Of a stretch of DNA of 64,000 nucleotides, positions 1 to 11,491 are shown one piece after another. The stretch's first letter is position 1. The number at the start of each line of letters is the position of its first letter. The translations under genes were made by a program, and so were the position numbers. The notes under the pieces are model-generated. The model ran no database searches. It saw nothing but the letters and a program-made list of their open reading frames with translations, and had not been told where the DNA came from. The stretch comes from Bipolaris cookei (Eukaryota > Ascomycota > Dothideomycetes > Pleosporales > Pleosporaceae): NCBI GenBank assembly GCA_002286855.1, contig NRSV01000042.1, forward strand, positions 124,001 through 188,000, read 5' to 3'.

Positions 1-1069
1 TGCGAACGAGCACCAGTGTATCAAGTTTGAGTTTCGATATTACGCAAAACTATTCGCTTCTCGATTTGCATCTTGGATCATGTGGTGCAGAAGAACTGTC
101 ATGTTGATACATTCTCTATCTTCAGGCGCCACGCTTACCGTTGCACTCATTAGTCTCCTGCAGTAAGATGCCAACTTTACTACAACCAACTTCTTTCCCG
201 ATGGCCTGGTAAGAGCCAGTAGTCTGGGCCTCCGAGTTGTAAGTACGCATAGCTGTATCCGACCCAACAGGCGATCTCTCCACATCTCCACGACCCAACC
301 TCCCCATTGGCATTTACTAGTTCTCATGACAGACTTGTTGTAATCAGCAGGGCCAAGTTCCTCATTTCTTAGGTCCACTTTGCTCATTCCACATGCAAGT
401 TATTCGCGTTAGCCATAGGGCCAATTGTCTCTCAACACTCGCCACAATGAGGAATGGGCGGCCACTCATGGGTTCAGCCTGATGTGCGTAGCATATTTTC
501 CGCATCAATCAGGAATGCCCTTGGATATGCAAGAGCCTGACTGCCGATTCACCCAATACGCATACAGCCATGTATGCAACACCACTCTAGAGAAGCACTG
601 AACACTGCACAGAGGGCCGGAAATGCATATTTATCCAAAGCACTAACAACCCTTTGTAACCCCGCAGAATCAACACAAGCAGCCAGCATGGGAAATGCAA
701 ATACCTTGACATAATACTACGCCAAGAGATTTTGGGCATGGATATAAGGGATACACCGCAAGCCAAAAAGAGTTGGAAGCAGAAAGCCTCGCACGAAGCA
801 GGTGGAGCCTCTCAGAATCTTTAACTTAAGAAGTGAATTCCAGTCTGCGTTTTTGCAGAGTCGTCTGGAAGACCTGGACGCTGTCTAGTCTTTTTATGCT
901 CTCCAGTAGCTGACTTGCTTAGCGATCCTGTGCGCCGGGAGCCCAAAATACTATCTATCCTCGTTTCAATCATATCGTGGCATTTCTCAATCATCTTCGC
1001 GGTCTGTTTTCTTCTTCTTCTTTTTCTTCTTCTTCTTCTTCTTCTTCTTCTTCTTTTTTTTTTTTCTCT
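1..1069. other. No gene recognised; 3' flank of rps21
   Basis: I find no convincing coding region. Short open frames on both strands lack recognisable motifs and splice partners. The part next to rps21 (about 1010-1068) is a TTC-rich tract on the plus strand, so it reads as a GAA/A-rich tract in the rps21 transcript and probably lies in its 3' UTR. Confidence 0.6.
1023..1068. repeat. TTC/GAA triplet and homopurine tract
   Basis: An uninterrupted run of TTC triplets ends in a T-rich stretch. On the rps21 sense strand it is a purine-only tract starting within a few bases of the stop codon. Confidence 0.85.
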
Positions 1070-1391
1070 TTATTTGACAGCGCTCCACACCTTTTCTAGA
1101 TATCCACTCTGTTGAGCCAGGCGGTTCAACGAGTCATCTGCCTCACCCATTGCGCGGACGAAACCAGCGAGAGCAAACGACTTATTGTCTCCAGGGATTG
1201 CGCGACCTTCGGTTGTAACATTGGCGATAGCAATCTGGACAGAGGCATGATCCTTGGGCCGGATGATGCGGTTGGTGGCGTCGCACTTGCGTGGGATGTA
1301 GCTGCGGAAATATCAGATATGCCCAGTCTTGGTTATTCACGGAGCCAAGGATCATTTACAGGTCTACGAGTTCTCCGCGTTCGTTCTCCAT
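1070..1391 (-). CDS. rps21: 40S ribosomal protein S21 (eS21)
   Basis: The gene encodes a small-subunit ribosomal protein of 87 residues. Two exons, 1360..1391 and 1070..1301, are joined across a 58-bp intron with donor GTAAAT and acceptor CCGCAG; the first intron falls after codon 10, inside the conserved N-terminus. The product begins MENERGELVDLYIPRKC, continues through the family signature ATNRII and DHASVQI, and carries the strongly conserved GFVRAMGEADDSLNRLAQ near its end. Length matches the family (about 87 residues). A probable 5' UTR intron (about 1425..1473: donor GTGAGT, branch CACTAAC, acceptor AAAG) lies just upstream. It is easily missed because the first exon is only 32 nt long. 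Confidence 0.93.
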
Positions 1392-3655
1392 TGTGGCAAG
1401 ATTTGCGGGTTTTTTTTTGGCCAGCTTTAGACAGTGTTAGTGACAAAACAAATTTGCGACTGTTAATACTCACGTAAAATGTACAGGAAACGTGCAAATG
1501 GTCGGAATTTGTTCACGACGTATTTTTCGATCACCGCGTGCGAATTGATAAGCGATGTGGTCTGTGCATCATCATATCCACCTTGTGCTACACATATGGT
1601 CGCTGCTGGCAAGAGAATGGACATACAAGCAATACGATGCTCGATAATTGGCGGAAATTGCTGGGTCTGTAAGTTGCAGGAAATATGGTGGGCTATTCTC
1701 ACGTAACTGTGGTATGCAGTCTTTTGGGCACATTATAAGATCATCTCTTGTTCATGTCAACTTCACTTTGAACAGCATCAAGCCTTCTTACGGTTACACA
1801 TCATCGTCTACACCTTCTTTTGGTCAAAACATTCAACATTACTCCAAAGTAGCTATTCCATAATCTTCTGCCATAGCATTACCCTCTTAAGTAGAGAAAA
1901 TCTATATCATCTTTTTCTTGCGCTGCTTTACAGTCGGAGCGAAACCCGACTGAGTATTTAGGCAGTCTTCTTCTTCTTTGGTGCAGCGCTGCATAGAGCT
2001 ATATAGCTCCCTTTGTTGACAATCTTTCCAAGGTAATTACATACCTTGGAAAGATTGTCTGCATCAATGCAGAGCATGGTACCTCTAGTCACTTGTTACC
2101 TTTTATTTAACTATGATGCATGATGGTGTCACTCACCATATGAGCACATGAGCGGATTGTAAGGCTAGACTTTTGTTGGTGGTTTGGAGAAGATAGGTAT
2201 TGAAGTTTTTGGACCCAAGGGATGAAGTCGTTCATCGACTTCATTGCAAGGTATAAGCTGAGTAGCTTGGAAACAGTCTCTTTTCTTTTCCCCGGAACAG
2301 AAGTCACTTTTCATCATCAAATCAGCATGGCTGATTGAATGGCCCCCACTTATCGTCACAAAATCACGTTCTAATCATTTGAGGGAAGTCCAGCTGTTTC
2401 ACAACCAATCGCATCGATATCAATTTCACCCGACGGTATCATCTTGCTCATTCTTTCTGTTTCCAATGATAAAGCACATATACTCAACCTTCTGCGTGTT
2501 CCTCCACAGCCGTATGAACCCCCGAGACACGCAGACAACTTGCGGTGAGAATGTACAAAGTTACTCGATCCAGCTAGTTTGGGCTAAATATCACAGCATA
2601 TAGATGCGTAGGTGGTTTTGGCTGCGACGGAGGTGAGAACGAGGAAGGAGGTGGTGAGAAGGTGGTTTTGTGTGAGAAGAAGTGAGTGGGTATAGAGCAC
2701 TTTTGGTGATGAAAATGGCACTCTTTATGTTGACAGAGGAGATACATCCGATATCATGAACCTTTCTTAGTAGGCTTTGCATGTACAATGCCACAGGGGC
2801 TTTTTTTAAAAACTTATTTTCAATACATACACATGTTTTCTAGGTTTTGGTGAGGGTCCTGCACGAGGGAGTTAGATTGAAGAGGATTCACAATCTTTGC
2901 CTGTCAAGGTGAAGGTTCCCAGGTATCTGAGCGAGATGGTCGGTTTAGAGCTCACGGTTCAAGATAACAAGTTAAGCTGCGGTGAGAAGACGATACTCGG
3001 TTGGTAAAGGAAGGTCACGTTTTCTTCTCAATCTTGCGATGGGTTTGGACTGGGTTCTTGTTACGCGGGAACGGAGGTTGGGTGGCGTGTGGTTTTCGAC
3101 ATTCCGAGAGAAAGGCCAAAATTACATGCTTGGGTGGGCTAGATCTAAATGGAAACTGATATGTGAGTTGCAAGGTTGTGTTGGTTCACTGCGGCCGAAC
3201 CTGCACAAAGTCTCGCAGGTGATATTTGGAGTCATCAAAGAAACCTTCCGGCTACGAAGTGAAAGTAAATCTCAAATATTCTTAATTTTGTAACTCACAA
3301 AAACAATCATGCAGACTAGTACGTTAAGCTCAATAATCTCTAGTTCTGTACAAAGAACACCATCAAATGCCAACCAATCTGCTAACCACGTCATACTTGT
3401 CATAAATCTCACCCTATGCATAAGGTGCTCAAAATGCAAACGATTGACCAGCTTGCGGCTATATGGTGAGTCTTGAGCCATGTCTCTCACCTACAGCCTG
3501 CAATGGCGAATATGTCATTGGTGAATGCTCAGAACAAACGACTAACAGTACCACAGCACAAACAGATGAAAGCCGCAAACGCAAGCCTGTCCATCACCTA
3601 GTTAAACACAAACTCCACTACACAAACAATCCCCCGCTACACTCAAACTTCAACT
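1392..3655. other. Long intergenic region, no gene recognised
   Basis: This stretch holds the rps21 promoter and leader (near 1392-1600) and then about 2 kb in which I recognise no protein. It contains the 14-nt palindrome GAGCTATATAGCTC at 1996-2009 and a perfect 18-bp hairpin just after it. Other open frames are short and featureless. Confidence 0.55.
2018..2059. repeat. Perfect 18-bp inverted repeat (hairpin, 6-nt loop)
   Basis: The left arm GACAATCTTTCCAAGGTA (2018-2035) and its exact reverse complement (2042-2059) flank the loop ATTACA. No mismatch occurs in the stem. There is no coding sequence nearby, so it could be a hairpin RNA, a site for a palindrome-binding protein or a remnant of a small inverted-repeat element. 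Confidence 0.85.
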
Positions 3656-4606
3656 ATGCAGCACACCAACGACCGCTACCGCTGCATCTGCAAAGGCTTC
3701 TGCGGCAGTGTCTGGACACTCGAAAGCAACACTTCCCAAACCGCCATCAAGCGCGAAGATGGCGGACCCGGCCGCTCCGTTACAAATGACTACAACATGC
3801 ACATCAAAGTAGTCGAGAGCGCGCAGCACCACCCTCGCTCAACACCCCTCTGCATACCGTAATGCCACCGCCTATTCCAGGCCACAGACCCCTGGTGGCA
3901 CTCAAGCCTACCCCAATTCCCTCCAGGCTACTCAGCATGCAGAGCCCTATTATCCGAGCGCATCCCCAAAGTGCCCCGGTCCATCAGCAACAAAACCATC
4001 GGTCTCTTCTGCGCAGGCAACACTCTGCTGTGCGACTTTGTCAAAGCAAACTCAGACGACGACGCATGCCTGATTCGACCGTACCTGGGGCGCCAGCCCC
4101 GCAATAGACAAGAAGAAGTTAGTCAATCGCGGTTCCAACGCTTCAGTCTGCGCAATGTGCTGCTGCATGTTGATCAGATGGAGATGTTGGGGCTGAACGT
4201 CAAGGCGTATGTTGTCGCCATGGCGGAAGCGCTTGCGCTGATGCACTGGGGTGCGAGGATCGATGCGAATAATGTTAAGTTTGTGTTGGTTCCTCCGCGC
4301 ACAGAGCATGCATCTACATTCCAGTCGGAATACTTGGGCGTTCACTGCATGTGGATCCTCGACTTTGATTGCTGTCGTCCGATTTAGGTTGATGAAACGG
4401 GCGTTGAGCAGGCTTGCGCCGCCTTCTACAAAAACGACCCTTTCTATCCTAGGCCAGGGACTGGCGAGGCGGCTGACGAGACGCTGTGGGTGGTATTCAA
4501 GCAGAGATCCCAGGAGTTTAGTCGGAAGATCATGGGGAAAGCGAATCAGGACAAGTGGTTCCTTGCTGATAAGTTGGTAGAGAGGATCGAAGAGGAGGAA
4601 GGATAG
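3656..4606 (+). pseudogene. DUF3669-type fungal protein gene, two in-frame stops
   Basis: A single reading frame from ATG 3656 to TAG 4604-4606 encodes a protein of the DUF3669 type, found in large families in plant-associated ascomycetes and without known function. Recognisable blocks are an N-terminal G-F-C-G-S-V-W segment, LLSERIPKVPRSI, a RPYLGR block, LGLNVKAYVVAMAEALALMHW, and WILDFDCC followed by ACAAFYKNDPFYPRPG. The frame is broken by TAA at 3860-3862 and TAG at 4385-4387, while similarity continues in the same frame beyond each stop, so introns are not needed. Both stops are one C-to-T change away from glutamine codons (CAA, CAG). The gene is probably inactive, although truncated products or readthrough cannot be excluded. 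Family assignment is from memory of conserved blocks. Confidence 0.72.
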
Positions 4607-5097
4607 GGAGGCGGGAACTTCCTAGGCCACATGTTGGTGATCATTTCAAGGTTACATTCATGCCTTGTGTATATTGGCATTCGAGTGGGTGTTGTACTCA
4701 TGATTTCTGTGTACTTGCTCAGCACTCGCACAAGATATATTCTCTTGGCAAACGAGGAGACGGTTGCATGCAAAGTGGACCGATTGCCTTCCGGAAATTC
4801 CCTATCCAAGTCGAGGATCGGGCCGAATGTATGGTTACATACAGGACACAACATGTGGAGTAGTATATATGTACGTACTCAGAAATGGTAAGATGTGCGA
4901 ATGACGTGGTGTTTGCGGGAACACAAGGATGCAGGGACTGAGAATCAGGGTCCACTTGATGAATAATGTTAATTGCAGTGATGCTAGGTTGCTGTATCCG
5001 AATCAAATGTAGCCTTGTTAATAAACCGTTTCGTATATGTGACACCCCAACTCCAGTTACACCGAAGAAGCCGTTTCAGATAATCATTGCCCATGGT
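4607..5097. other. Intergenic, nothing recognised
   Basis: This is the region between the DUF3669 pseudogene and the 3' end of did2. I see no gene, repeat or RNA signature. Confidence 0.55.
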
Positions 5098-5860
5098 TCA
5101 ATTTCTCAGCGCGCGCAGCCTCTCGGTAAAAGCCTCCTCTTCTTGCTCTGTAGGGCCCACCTTGGTCTTCGCTGGTGTGGCCTCTTGCAGGTCTTGTTGT
5201 AGGTCAACGCCTGCCTTGTCTGCTGCCTGGGCCATGAGGCGGTCGACGTCTTCCTGTGGGGTACCAACAGCCGTGGCAGACGAGGTAATGTCTTGGTAGA
5301 GTTCGGTAGCGGAGTCTACGTTCTCAAATTGTTTCTCAAAATCAACCATGACTGCAGCAATCTACGGTAGGGTTAGCATGGGCGTGGGGGGTCTCGGGTG
5401 CGACTGTTGTGGCTACATACGCGTTCAGGACTCATCGACTTCATGGCCACGTCCAGACTTCGGTTGACCTTCATCATGTTGCCCGTGATTTGGCGCATAG
5501 TAACTGCTGTTTGTACACGACCAGCGACGGCATCGACGCGGGAGGCGAGCTGCAGGAGGTTGAGCTTCTCGTTCTGTTTGCGGATGGCGTTTCCGGCGTA
5601 GATACGTGCAATGTCGTTGTGGCCCTGCTTCATGGCCTGGCGAGCGCGTCAGTATATTGTTGACTAGGAGCAAGACTTGTTATGCGCGCACACCTTTTCC
5701 AGCTTGGTCTTCTCGGCCTGCTCTTCCTTGCCGGCTTTGAGGGCCTGCCGGTTCAGCGACTTGGCTGTGAACTAGTTAATGTCAGCCGGCTGACTACTGT
5801 CAGGGACAGGCGGCCGATGCCCACCTTGAGGTTGAAAAGCGCATTCTCGAGACCCGACAT
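5098..5860 (-). CDS. did2: ESCRT-III-associated protein Did2/Vps46 (CHMP1)
   Basis: Did2 works in endosomal sorting: it binds the ESCRT-III polymer and recruits the Vps4 ATPase for disassembly during multivesicular body formation. Four exons (5825..5860, 5694..5771, 5421..5636, 5098..5361) give 197 residues, close to the usual 200-205. The start MSGLENALFNLKFTAKSL is the family N-terminus, followed by the basic, helical KAMKQGHNDIARIYAGNAIR core. The acidic C-terminus ends in a MIM1-type helix EEEAFTERLRALRN, the Vps4-binding element, with the expected L..RL..L pattern. All introns are 53-59 bp with GT-AG ends. The start codon was chosen because the 12-residue first exon matches the family. 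Confidence 0.95.
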
Positions 5861-6323
5861 GGTGTGCAGTTAGAGTGTAACAGTTGGCAGGGGAGGCGTG
5901 AGTTGGAGTAGGGCTTGGGGAGATGGGTAGGTGTAGGTGGGTTGCCGCTACTGGCCAGGGCTACGCGGGGTTTGGCGGCCCACGCGCCCCGACGTCATTG
6001 GTCGCGAAAGGGTCGCGCGAATGCTTGTCTTGTTGCAGAGTACTAGTCAACGCGCATTCAAGAGACCAGTGGGCAGATGGGTGTACAGGTCAAAATCATG
6101 ATAAATTTGTCATGGTGGTCTCTGGGCTGCGGTGCAACCCACTGGACAGCAAATCGCATCGGAAAACGCCTAGCCTCATGCATTGGAAAAATGGTGGCCT
6201 GCATACGCTGAAAGCCAACCTGGTCTACCCCAAACGCCATGCCCGCATCCTTCGATGTCCGCCCAAACGCCATGCAACCGAGTCCGTTATTCGTACAAGT
6301 GATGCGTCAGATGAGGCAGCTGA
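5861..6323. other. Promoter region of did2; no gene
   Basis: About 460 bp between the did2 start and the ncb2 stop. No coding sequence is recognised. Confidence 0.55.
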
Positions 6324-6867
6324 TTACTGCGAGGGTGCGTTGAATTTACTTGTAGCATTCTTGAATAGCTCCTCCTGGGCAGCAATAAGCTGCTCCTCGG
6401 TCATGCCACTCTGCTCAATCTTGGTCTGCTTCTTTTCGCGGTTCTGCCCCACGTTAGTTCCGACGAGGCAGGTGTATGTGTGTATTTGGCGAGCGCGTAC
6501 CTGTTGCTGCTTCTTGTAGTCTTGTGCGACGTCGAGGATGGCGGGCACGTAGTCGCCAAAGTCGAGCTCCTCGAGAGCAGCCTTGACATGCTCGCAGGCA
6601 ATGGTCTTCTTGGCATCCTTTTCGGCGATTTCGTTGGCCTCAGACGAGATGAGGGTGATGAACTCAACGCAGCACTCAATAAGCAGGTCTCGCGAGTCCT
6701 TGGCAAAGGTCATGCCTGGCTCGCTGGCGAGGATGTCTTGGACAATCTTTTGCACCGTCGCTGTCAGGCGCGTTAGTGATGGGTTGGGGTGAGGCGGGCG
6801 CATGTCAGGAGCACTCACCCTTTGGCAGCGACAGATCGTCGTTGCCGCCAAACTCGCGGTCGGACAT
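6324..6867 (-). CDS. ncb2: Negative cofactor 2 beta subunit (NC2-beta, Dr1)
   Basis: NC2-beta pairs with NC2-alpha through histone folds and binds TBP on promoter DNA, blocking TFIIA/TFIIB entry. Three exons (6819..6867, 6501..6760, 6324..6443) code for 142 residues, the expected size. The short N-terminus MSDREFGGNDDLSLPK leads into the histone fold ATVQKIVQDIL, then LLIECCVEFITLISSEANEIA, KKTIACEHVKAALEELDF and YVPAILDVAQDYK. The C-terminal tail is charged and glutamine-containing. Exon 1 ends in phase 1 with donor GTGAGT, and the joined codon gives Ala. A longer open frame running upstream of 6867 is only readthrough of the introns and promoter. Confidence 0.95.
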
Positions 6868-8460
6868 GATGGTCGAGTGGGCAGTGTACTCTTGTCTGCT
6901 GTGGCGATAAGCTCGTGAGCCTGCGCGCGCCCAGGTGCTGTGCAGCTCAGACTTAAGAAATGCAATACGCCTGCACGGGCCGGCTGTTTGGCCGACGGCG
7001 TGGACAGCCATGACGCTGATTGGCAGGTGTGCGGGCTGTCACCAGCCAGTCTACTCACCACATAATTACTCGTAGTACATGGTTAGTACTATATACTACA
7101 TACTACATACACACACAGGGAGAGAGAAAGAGAGTCACACACACACAAGGCCAGCAACCATGGGTGGCAGTGAGGGCGTATACGAGTCAGGGCTCACGTG
7201 AAGCTGCCGATTGCCGGACGCAAATGGGCTACACCGGTCCCATGGTCGGCTGTCTATCAGAGACTACCCATGGCACTATCGCTATCGCTATCGGGCGGCA
7301 CATGAGGGCTGCAGACTGCGTCTTTTCTTCAAACGACAGGCTGGGCGCTTGACGCAGCGGCTGGCTTGAGCAGAAAATGTGAGGGTATTCGGGCTCCACC
7401 AGACACGAGCAGGTGGAGGCGGTGATTGGCAGTGAATCGCTTTGCTCCGAGATCTTAGCCAGGGACTGCAATCTGCTGCCGGCCATGAAGACGCATTGCG
7501 GTGGAGAGACGACGTCAGCGCACGGCAGCTTGCTTGGCCCACGCACCCCCAACAGGTCAGCGACGAGCGTGTCATGTCCATACGTAGACGGCAACGGGGG
7601 CGTCGGTGGTAGTGTGCAGTACTGGTGCCGTTGCTGTTACTTAGCTGCTGCTGCCTCCAACACACCTAGCTACATGATTTGGCTCCAGCTTGCGCGTGGC
7701 CCTCGGCGACCGACAGTGCAAGTGGGTGAGTAAGTGATGACAGCACTGGGGCGGTGGGTGGCGGTCAAAGGGCCGAGGACAGGCGGCAGGCGTTGCGGCA
7801 GTGGTGCAGTGGTGCAGCGGTGCAGCGGTGCAGAGGCTCGTGGCCAAGAATCCGCCACCAGCGCCCGAGTGAATGCATAGCGGTGCTCTGGCTAGAGGGA
7901 CGAGTAGAAGTAGGAGTAGCATAGCATATCTAGCAAGCCTCCCTAGCTGACCGGTCGGATAACGTGCCCGCGGTGAACTGGACAATGGGCTGGTGTGAAT
8001 AACGAGCGCAGACTTGCCTGTCTCTTCTGTGTTCCACCCATTCATTCCCTTACTATCGATTCCTCCGCCGCTCGTCTGCAATCCGCAATCTGCAATCATC
8101 TGCAATCTGCAACGCCCTCTGACGCTGCTATCAATAGCCCGTCTGTATCGCTGCTCCCGCACGCTAACAATCCACCACACTGACACGGCCGTGTCGATGC
8201 TGCAGCCTGTCTCCTGCCAACTGTGCCCGAATCCACTCCCCAGGCTCTTCCAAGGCACACTCACAGCACACGCACACACGCTCACATCTCCCCAACCCTA
8301 CCCGCGCCTTACACACCGCCGCGTGGCTCGAGCCTGCACAAACTCGGACTGCTTACCCCGTTAAAGACGTCCTAGAGCAGAGTTTTCGCACAGTCGTTGT
8401 AACGCGCTTGTTTAGGGCCAAGGCCGCTCGGAGCAGCGAGCCAGGTTCCAATTGATTATT
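6868..8460. other. Divergent promoter region ncb2 / sch9, with tandem repeat
   Basis: About 1.6 kb upstream of both genes. It contains CA- and GA-rich low-complexity sequence near 7085-7150, an ATTGG (inverted CCAAT) box near 7018-7022, a run of GTGCAG-type 8-mers at about 7801-7835, and pyrimidine-rich sequence (about 8100-8330) typical of a long kinase 5' leader. No gene was recognised. Confidence 0.5.
7801..7835. repeat. Imperfect 8-bp tandem repeat (GGTGCAGY)
   Basis: Four to five adjacent copies of an 8-bp unit close to GTGCAGCG are visible. The tract lies between the ncb2 and sch9 starts and has no evident coding role. Confidence 0.7.
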
Positions 8461-11400
8461 ATGACTTCACGCCCGCCTGCGGACCCGGCGCCCACTTCGC
8501 TCTCAGCGTCCCCGGCCAGCGATACCTTCAGCAGCAGCCCCTCTCGCGCCAGCCTCCGTGACAATACCTCCTACTCCTCCTCCTCCGCCACCATCACCCC
8601 TTCCACTACCGCCTCAAAGATCCGCCCAAAGAGCCCAGCTGTCGATGCCCTTTCGCACCGTCCCGGACTAGTCTCGCGCACCTCCGACTCTTCCACAAAG
8701 ACCATCCAGCCCCGCCATCACATCCGCAACAAGTCGAGCAGTCTTGTTCCGACCCTCTCCACCCTCAACGTCGGCACTGCACCCTCGACCCGCCAACCAC
8801 CCACCATGGCCTCCCACGCCGGCACCACGTCCTCTGGCGCTGCCGACCTGCTCAGACAGGCAATGACACGGTAAGCACGCCCTTATTTGCCCTTTTCCCT
8901 CATCTCGCCCTTGTCGCCGTCGCCGCCGCTGTGCTGGTGGGTGTGCAGCCTTGGGCCGCCACCCCAGAGCTGTCCCCGTCGCTTAGCAAAGGCTAGCATC
9001 TGAGCTGGTCATATGCAGCCGAGCAACGTCCCCGTCCAACGTTGCACACTATTTCTTCGCCGTCGGCCCAGCGACTCGTGTCGATATCCGCAGCTCTCAC
9101 ACCACCACGTTGCTCCCGCCCCGACACGCACTCACCGCCCTTTAATTTCATGCGACATCATGTCGTCTTCTCCGTTGCTGACTCACCACAGAGCAACAAA
9201 CGAAAATAATGACGACGGACACGACCAGATCGGCTCCACTAGCTCCACGCCACCCGGTGCCACGACACCCAAGCCCGATCCTACGGACAAACGACTGCCG
9301 GGTATTCTGCATAGTTACTTTGGCCAGGTTCGTGATTCTCTTATGCCCTCGCGGAAATCGTTGTCTGCGGCAAGCCCCTCCCCCGCACCCGTCACTTCCT
9401 CTGCACAGAACCATCTCGAGCCTGCACCGTCGGAACCCCAAGAAAAAGAGCAAAAAGAGTCATCTACCCAACCCAAAATGCTGCCTAGCCCCACCCCTAG
9501 TGCCTCTTCTCGAACTCCCTCAGCCTCACAGTTGGCTGGTGAAACGGAGAAGCTAACGCAAGGCGATTTTGCGCCGTTGCAACAGGCTACCCCTCCTCAG
9601 ACTCCCCGTACACGCTCGCAAGAAACCAAGCCACAGCCCTCGAACCTGTCTCGCACTTCCAATGCGTCGGACCAGTCCAAGGAAAGTAAGACGGCACCCG
9701 TCGTCGCCCCAAAAGGCAAGCTTGCAGTCACAATTTCTGAAGGAAGGGGTCTTGTTCCCAGTGTAGATCCCTATGTCGTCTGCCAATTCCAATGGGCCGA
9801 ATACATTTCAGACGGCCCCAGGCACGATGACTCGAAAAAGGGCCGCCCACCCATGCAGATGAAGCGAACAGAGAGCCAAATGAACCACCCAATGGCTATC
9901 CCAATGAAGAGCCGACAGAGCAGCAACAGTGGCCATAGCTCAGACCCCAGGGACAATGGCTCTCTCGAGGAAGTCACTTCCCCCAAGTGGGAACATGAAG
10001 CAATTTTGTAAGTGGCGTCATTTTCACTTTTGTAGATTGCGAGCCTGACAACCTCAAAGTGATGTTGTTGGAGACCACGCGGAAGTCGACGTCTCAGTCT
10101 ACGATCGCGCCAATGGCGAGGCTTTCCTCGGCCATGTTCGCTTCTGTCCAAACCTTGTTGAATATAACGAGCCCTACGATGGCTGGTTCCCACTGGAGCC
10201 TCGAGAAGGTGAAGGTGGCGTTGTTACTGGAGAAATCCATTTGAAACTCAATTTCCAGAAGGTCGAAAAGAAGCACTATGGCCCAGAAGATTTCGAAATT
10301 CTCAAGCTCATTGGAAAGGGCACCTTTGGCCAGGTCTTCCAGGTCCGCAAGCGAGACACTCGCCGAATTTATGCAATGAAAGTCCTCTCAAAGAAGGTCA
10401 TTGTACAGAAGAAAGAGGTAGCACACACACTTGGAGAACGCAACATTCTCGTCCGGACAGCTATGGCCGATTCGGCTTTCATTGTCGGGCTCAAATTTTC
10501 TTTCCAGACTCCTTCAGATCTGTACTTTGTGACCGACTACATGTCTGGAGGTGAGCTCTTCTGGCATCTCCAGAGAGAAGGTCGTTTCCAGGAAGCGCGT
10601 GCCAAGTTCTACATTGCAGAGCTCATCCTCGCACTGCAACATCTCCACGAACACAACATTGTGTACCGAGACCTCAAGCCTGAGAACATCCTTTTGGATG
10701 CAAACGGTCATATCGCACTCTGCGATTTTGGTCTGTCCAAGGCCAACCTCACCGAGAACGCCACGACCAACACATTCTGTGGTACTACCGAATACCTTGC
10801 TCCTGAGGTCCTCTTGGATGAGCACGGCTACACCAAGATGGTTGACTTCTGGTCTCTCGGTGTGCTAGTTTTCGAAATGTGCTGTGGCTGGAGTCCATTC
10901 TACGCAGAAGACACGCAGCAAATGTATAAGAACATTGCTTTCGGAAAAGTCAGGTTCCCTCGCGACGCCCTCAGCACAGAAGGTAGGAATTTCGTCAAGG
11001 GACTTCTCAACAGGAACCCCAAGCACAGACTTGGTGCCACACGCGATGCGGAAGAGTTGAAGGATCACCCCTTCTTTGCTGATATCGACTGGGACGCTCT
11101 GGCCAAGAAGAACGTTGTGCCTCCGTTCAAGCCCAAACTCAAGGGAGAGCTTGACGTCTCCAACTTCGATCCCGAGTTCACCAACGCTCTCAACGGCGCT
11201 GGTTCCTTGAATGCACGTGCTGCCGCTCTAGCTTCAGGTGTCAACTCGGCATCCACGCCACTCTCACCGACAATGCAAGCTAACTTTGCCGGTTTCACTT
11301 TCACAGACCAGAGCACAATGGAGCAGCAATTTGGCCATGATAGACACAGGAGTGAAGGCATGGAACGCATGGACGAAGATGATACGGATGATATCAACTG

Positions 11401-11491
11401 GGACAGGCCAGCGGGGCGTGGTGACAGGATGTCTGGCGTTGTTGCCAGCAACGAGCACGATGTCTTCAACCACGGCCAGTTTGACGTCTGA
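8461..11491 (+). CDS. sch9: Sch9-type AGC serine/threonine kinase with C2 domain
   Basis: Sch9 is the fungal S6K/Akt-like kinase downstream of TORC1, controlling growth, ribosome synthesis and stress resistance. Three exons (8461..8870, 9192..10007, 10060..11491) give 885 residues. A Ser/Pro/Thr-rich N-terminus ends with DLLRQAMTR; a C2-like domain follows from about residue 311 (KGKLAVTISEGRGLVPSVDP...VYDRANGEAFLGHV). The kinase domain (about 486-745) has GKGTFGQVF, the catalytic YRDLKPENILL, DFGLSK, and the PDK1-type T-loop TFCGTTEYLAPE. The hydrophobic motif FAGFTF lies near residue 818. Intron 1 (321 bp) has donor GTAAGC and a perfect TGCTGAC branch before CACCACAG; intron 2 is 52 bp. An in-frame TTG lies three codons upstream, but the first ATG is 8461. 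The intron 1 border is the least certain part. Confidence 0.9.

Noticed and set aside
40..387. Minus-strand open frame of 115 codons
   Set aside because: No recognisable motif, no splice partners and unremarkable composition; not enough to call a gene.
1112..1477. Plus-strand open frame of 121 codons
   Set aside because: It lies over the eS21 gene, which is on the other strand with clear family sequence; the plus frame has no motif.
3971..4387. Independent gene starting at an internal ATG of the DUF3669 frame
   Set aside because: Similarity continues both upstream and downstream in the same frame beyond stop codons, so this is a fragment of one broken gene.
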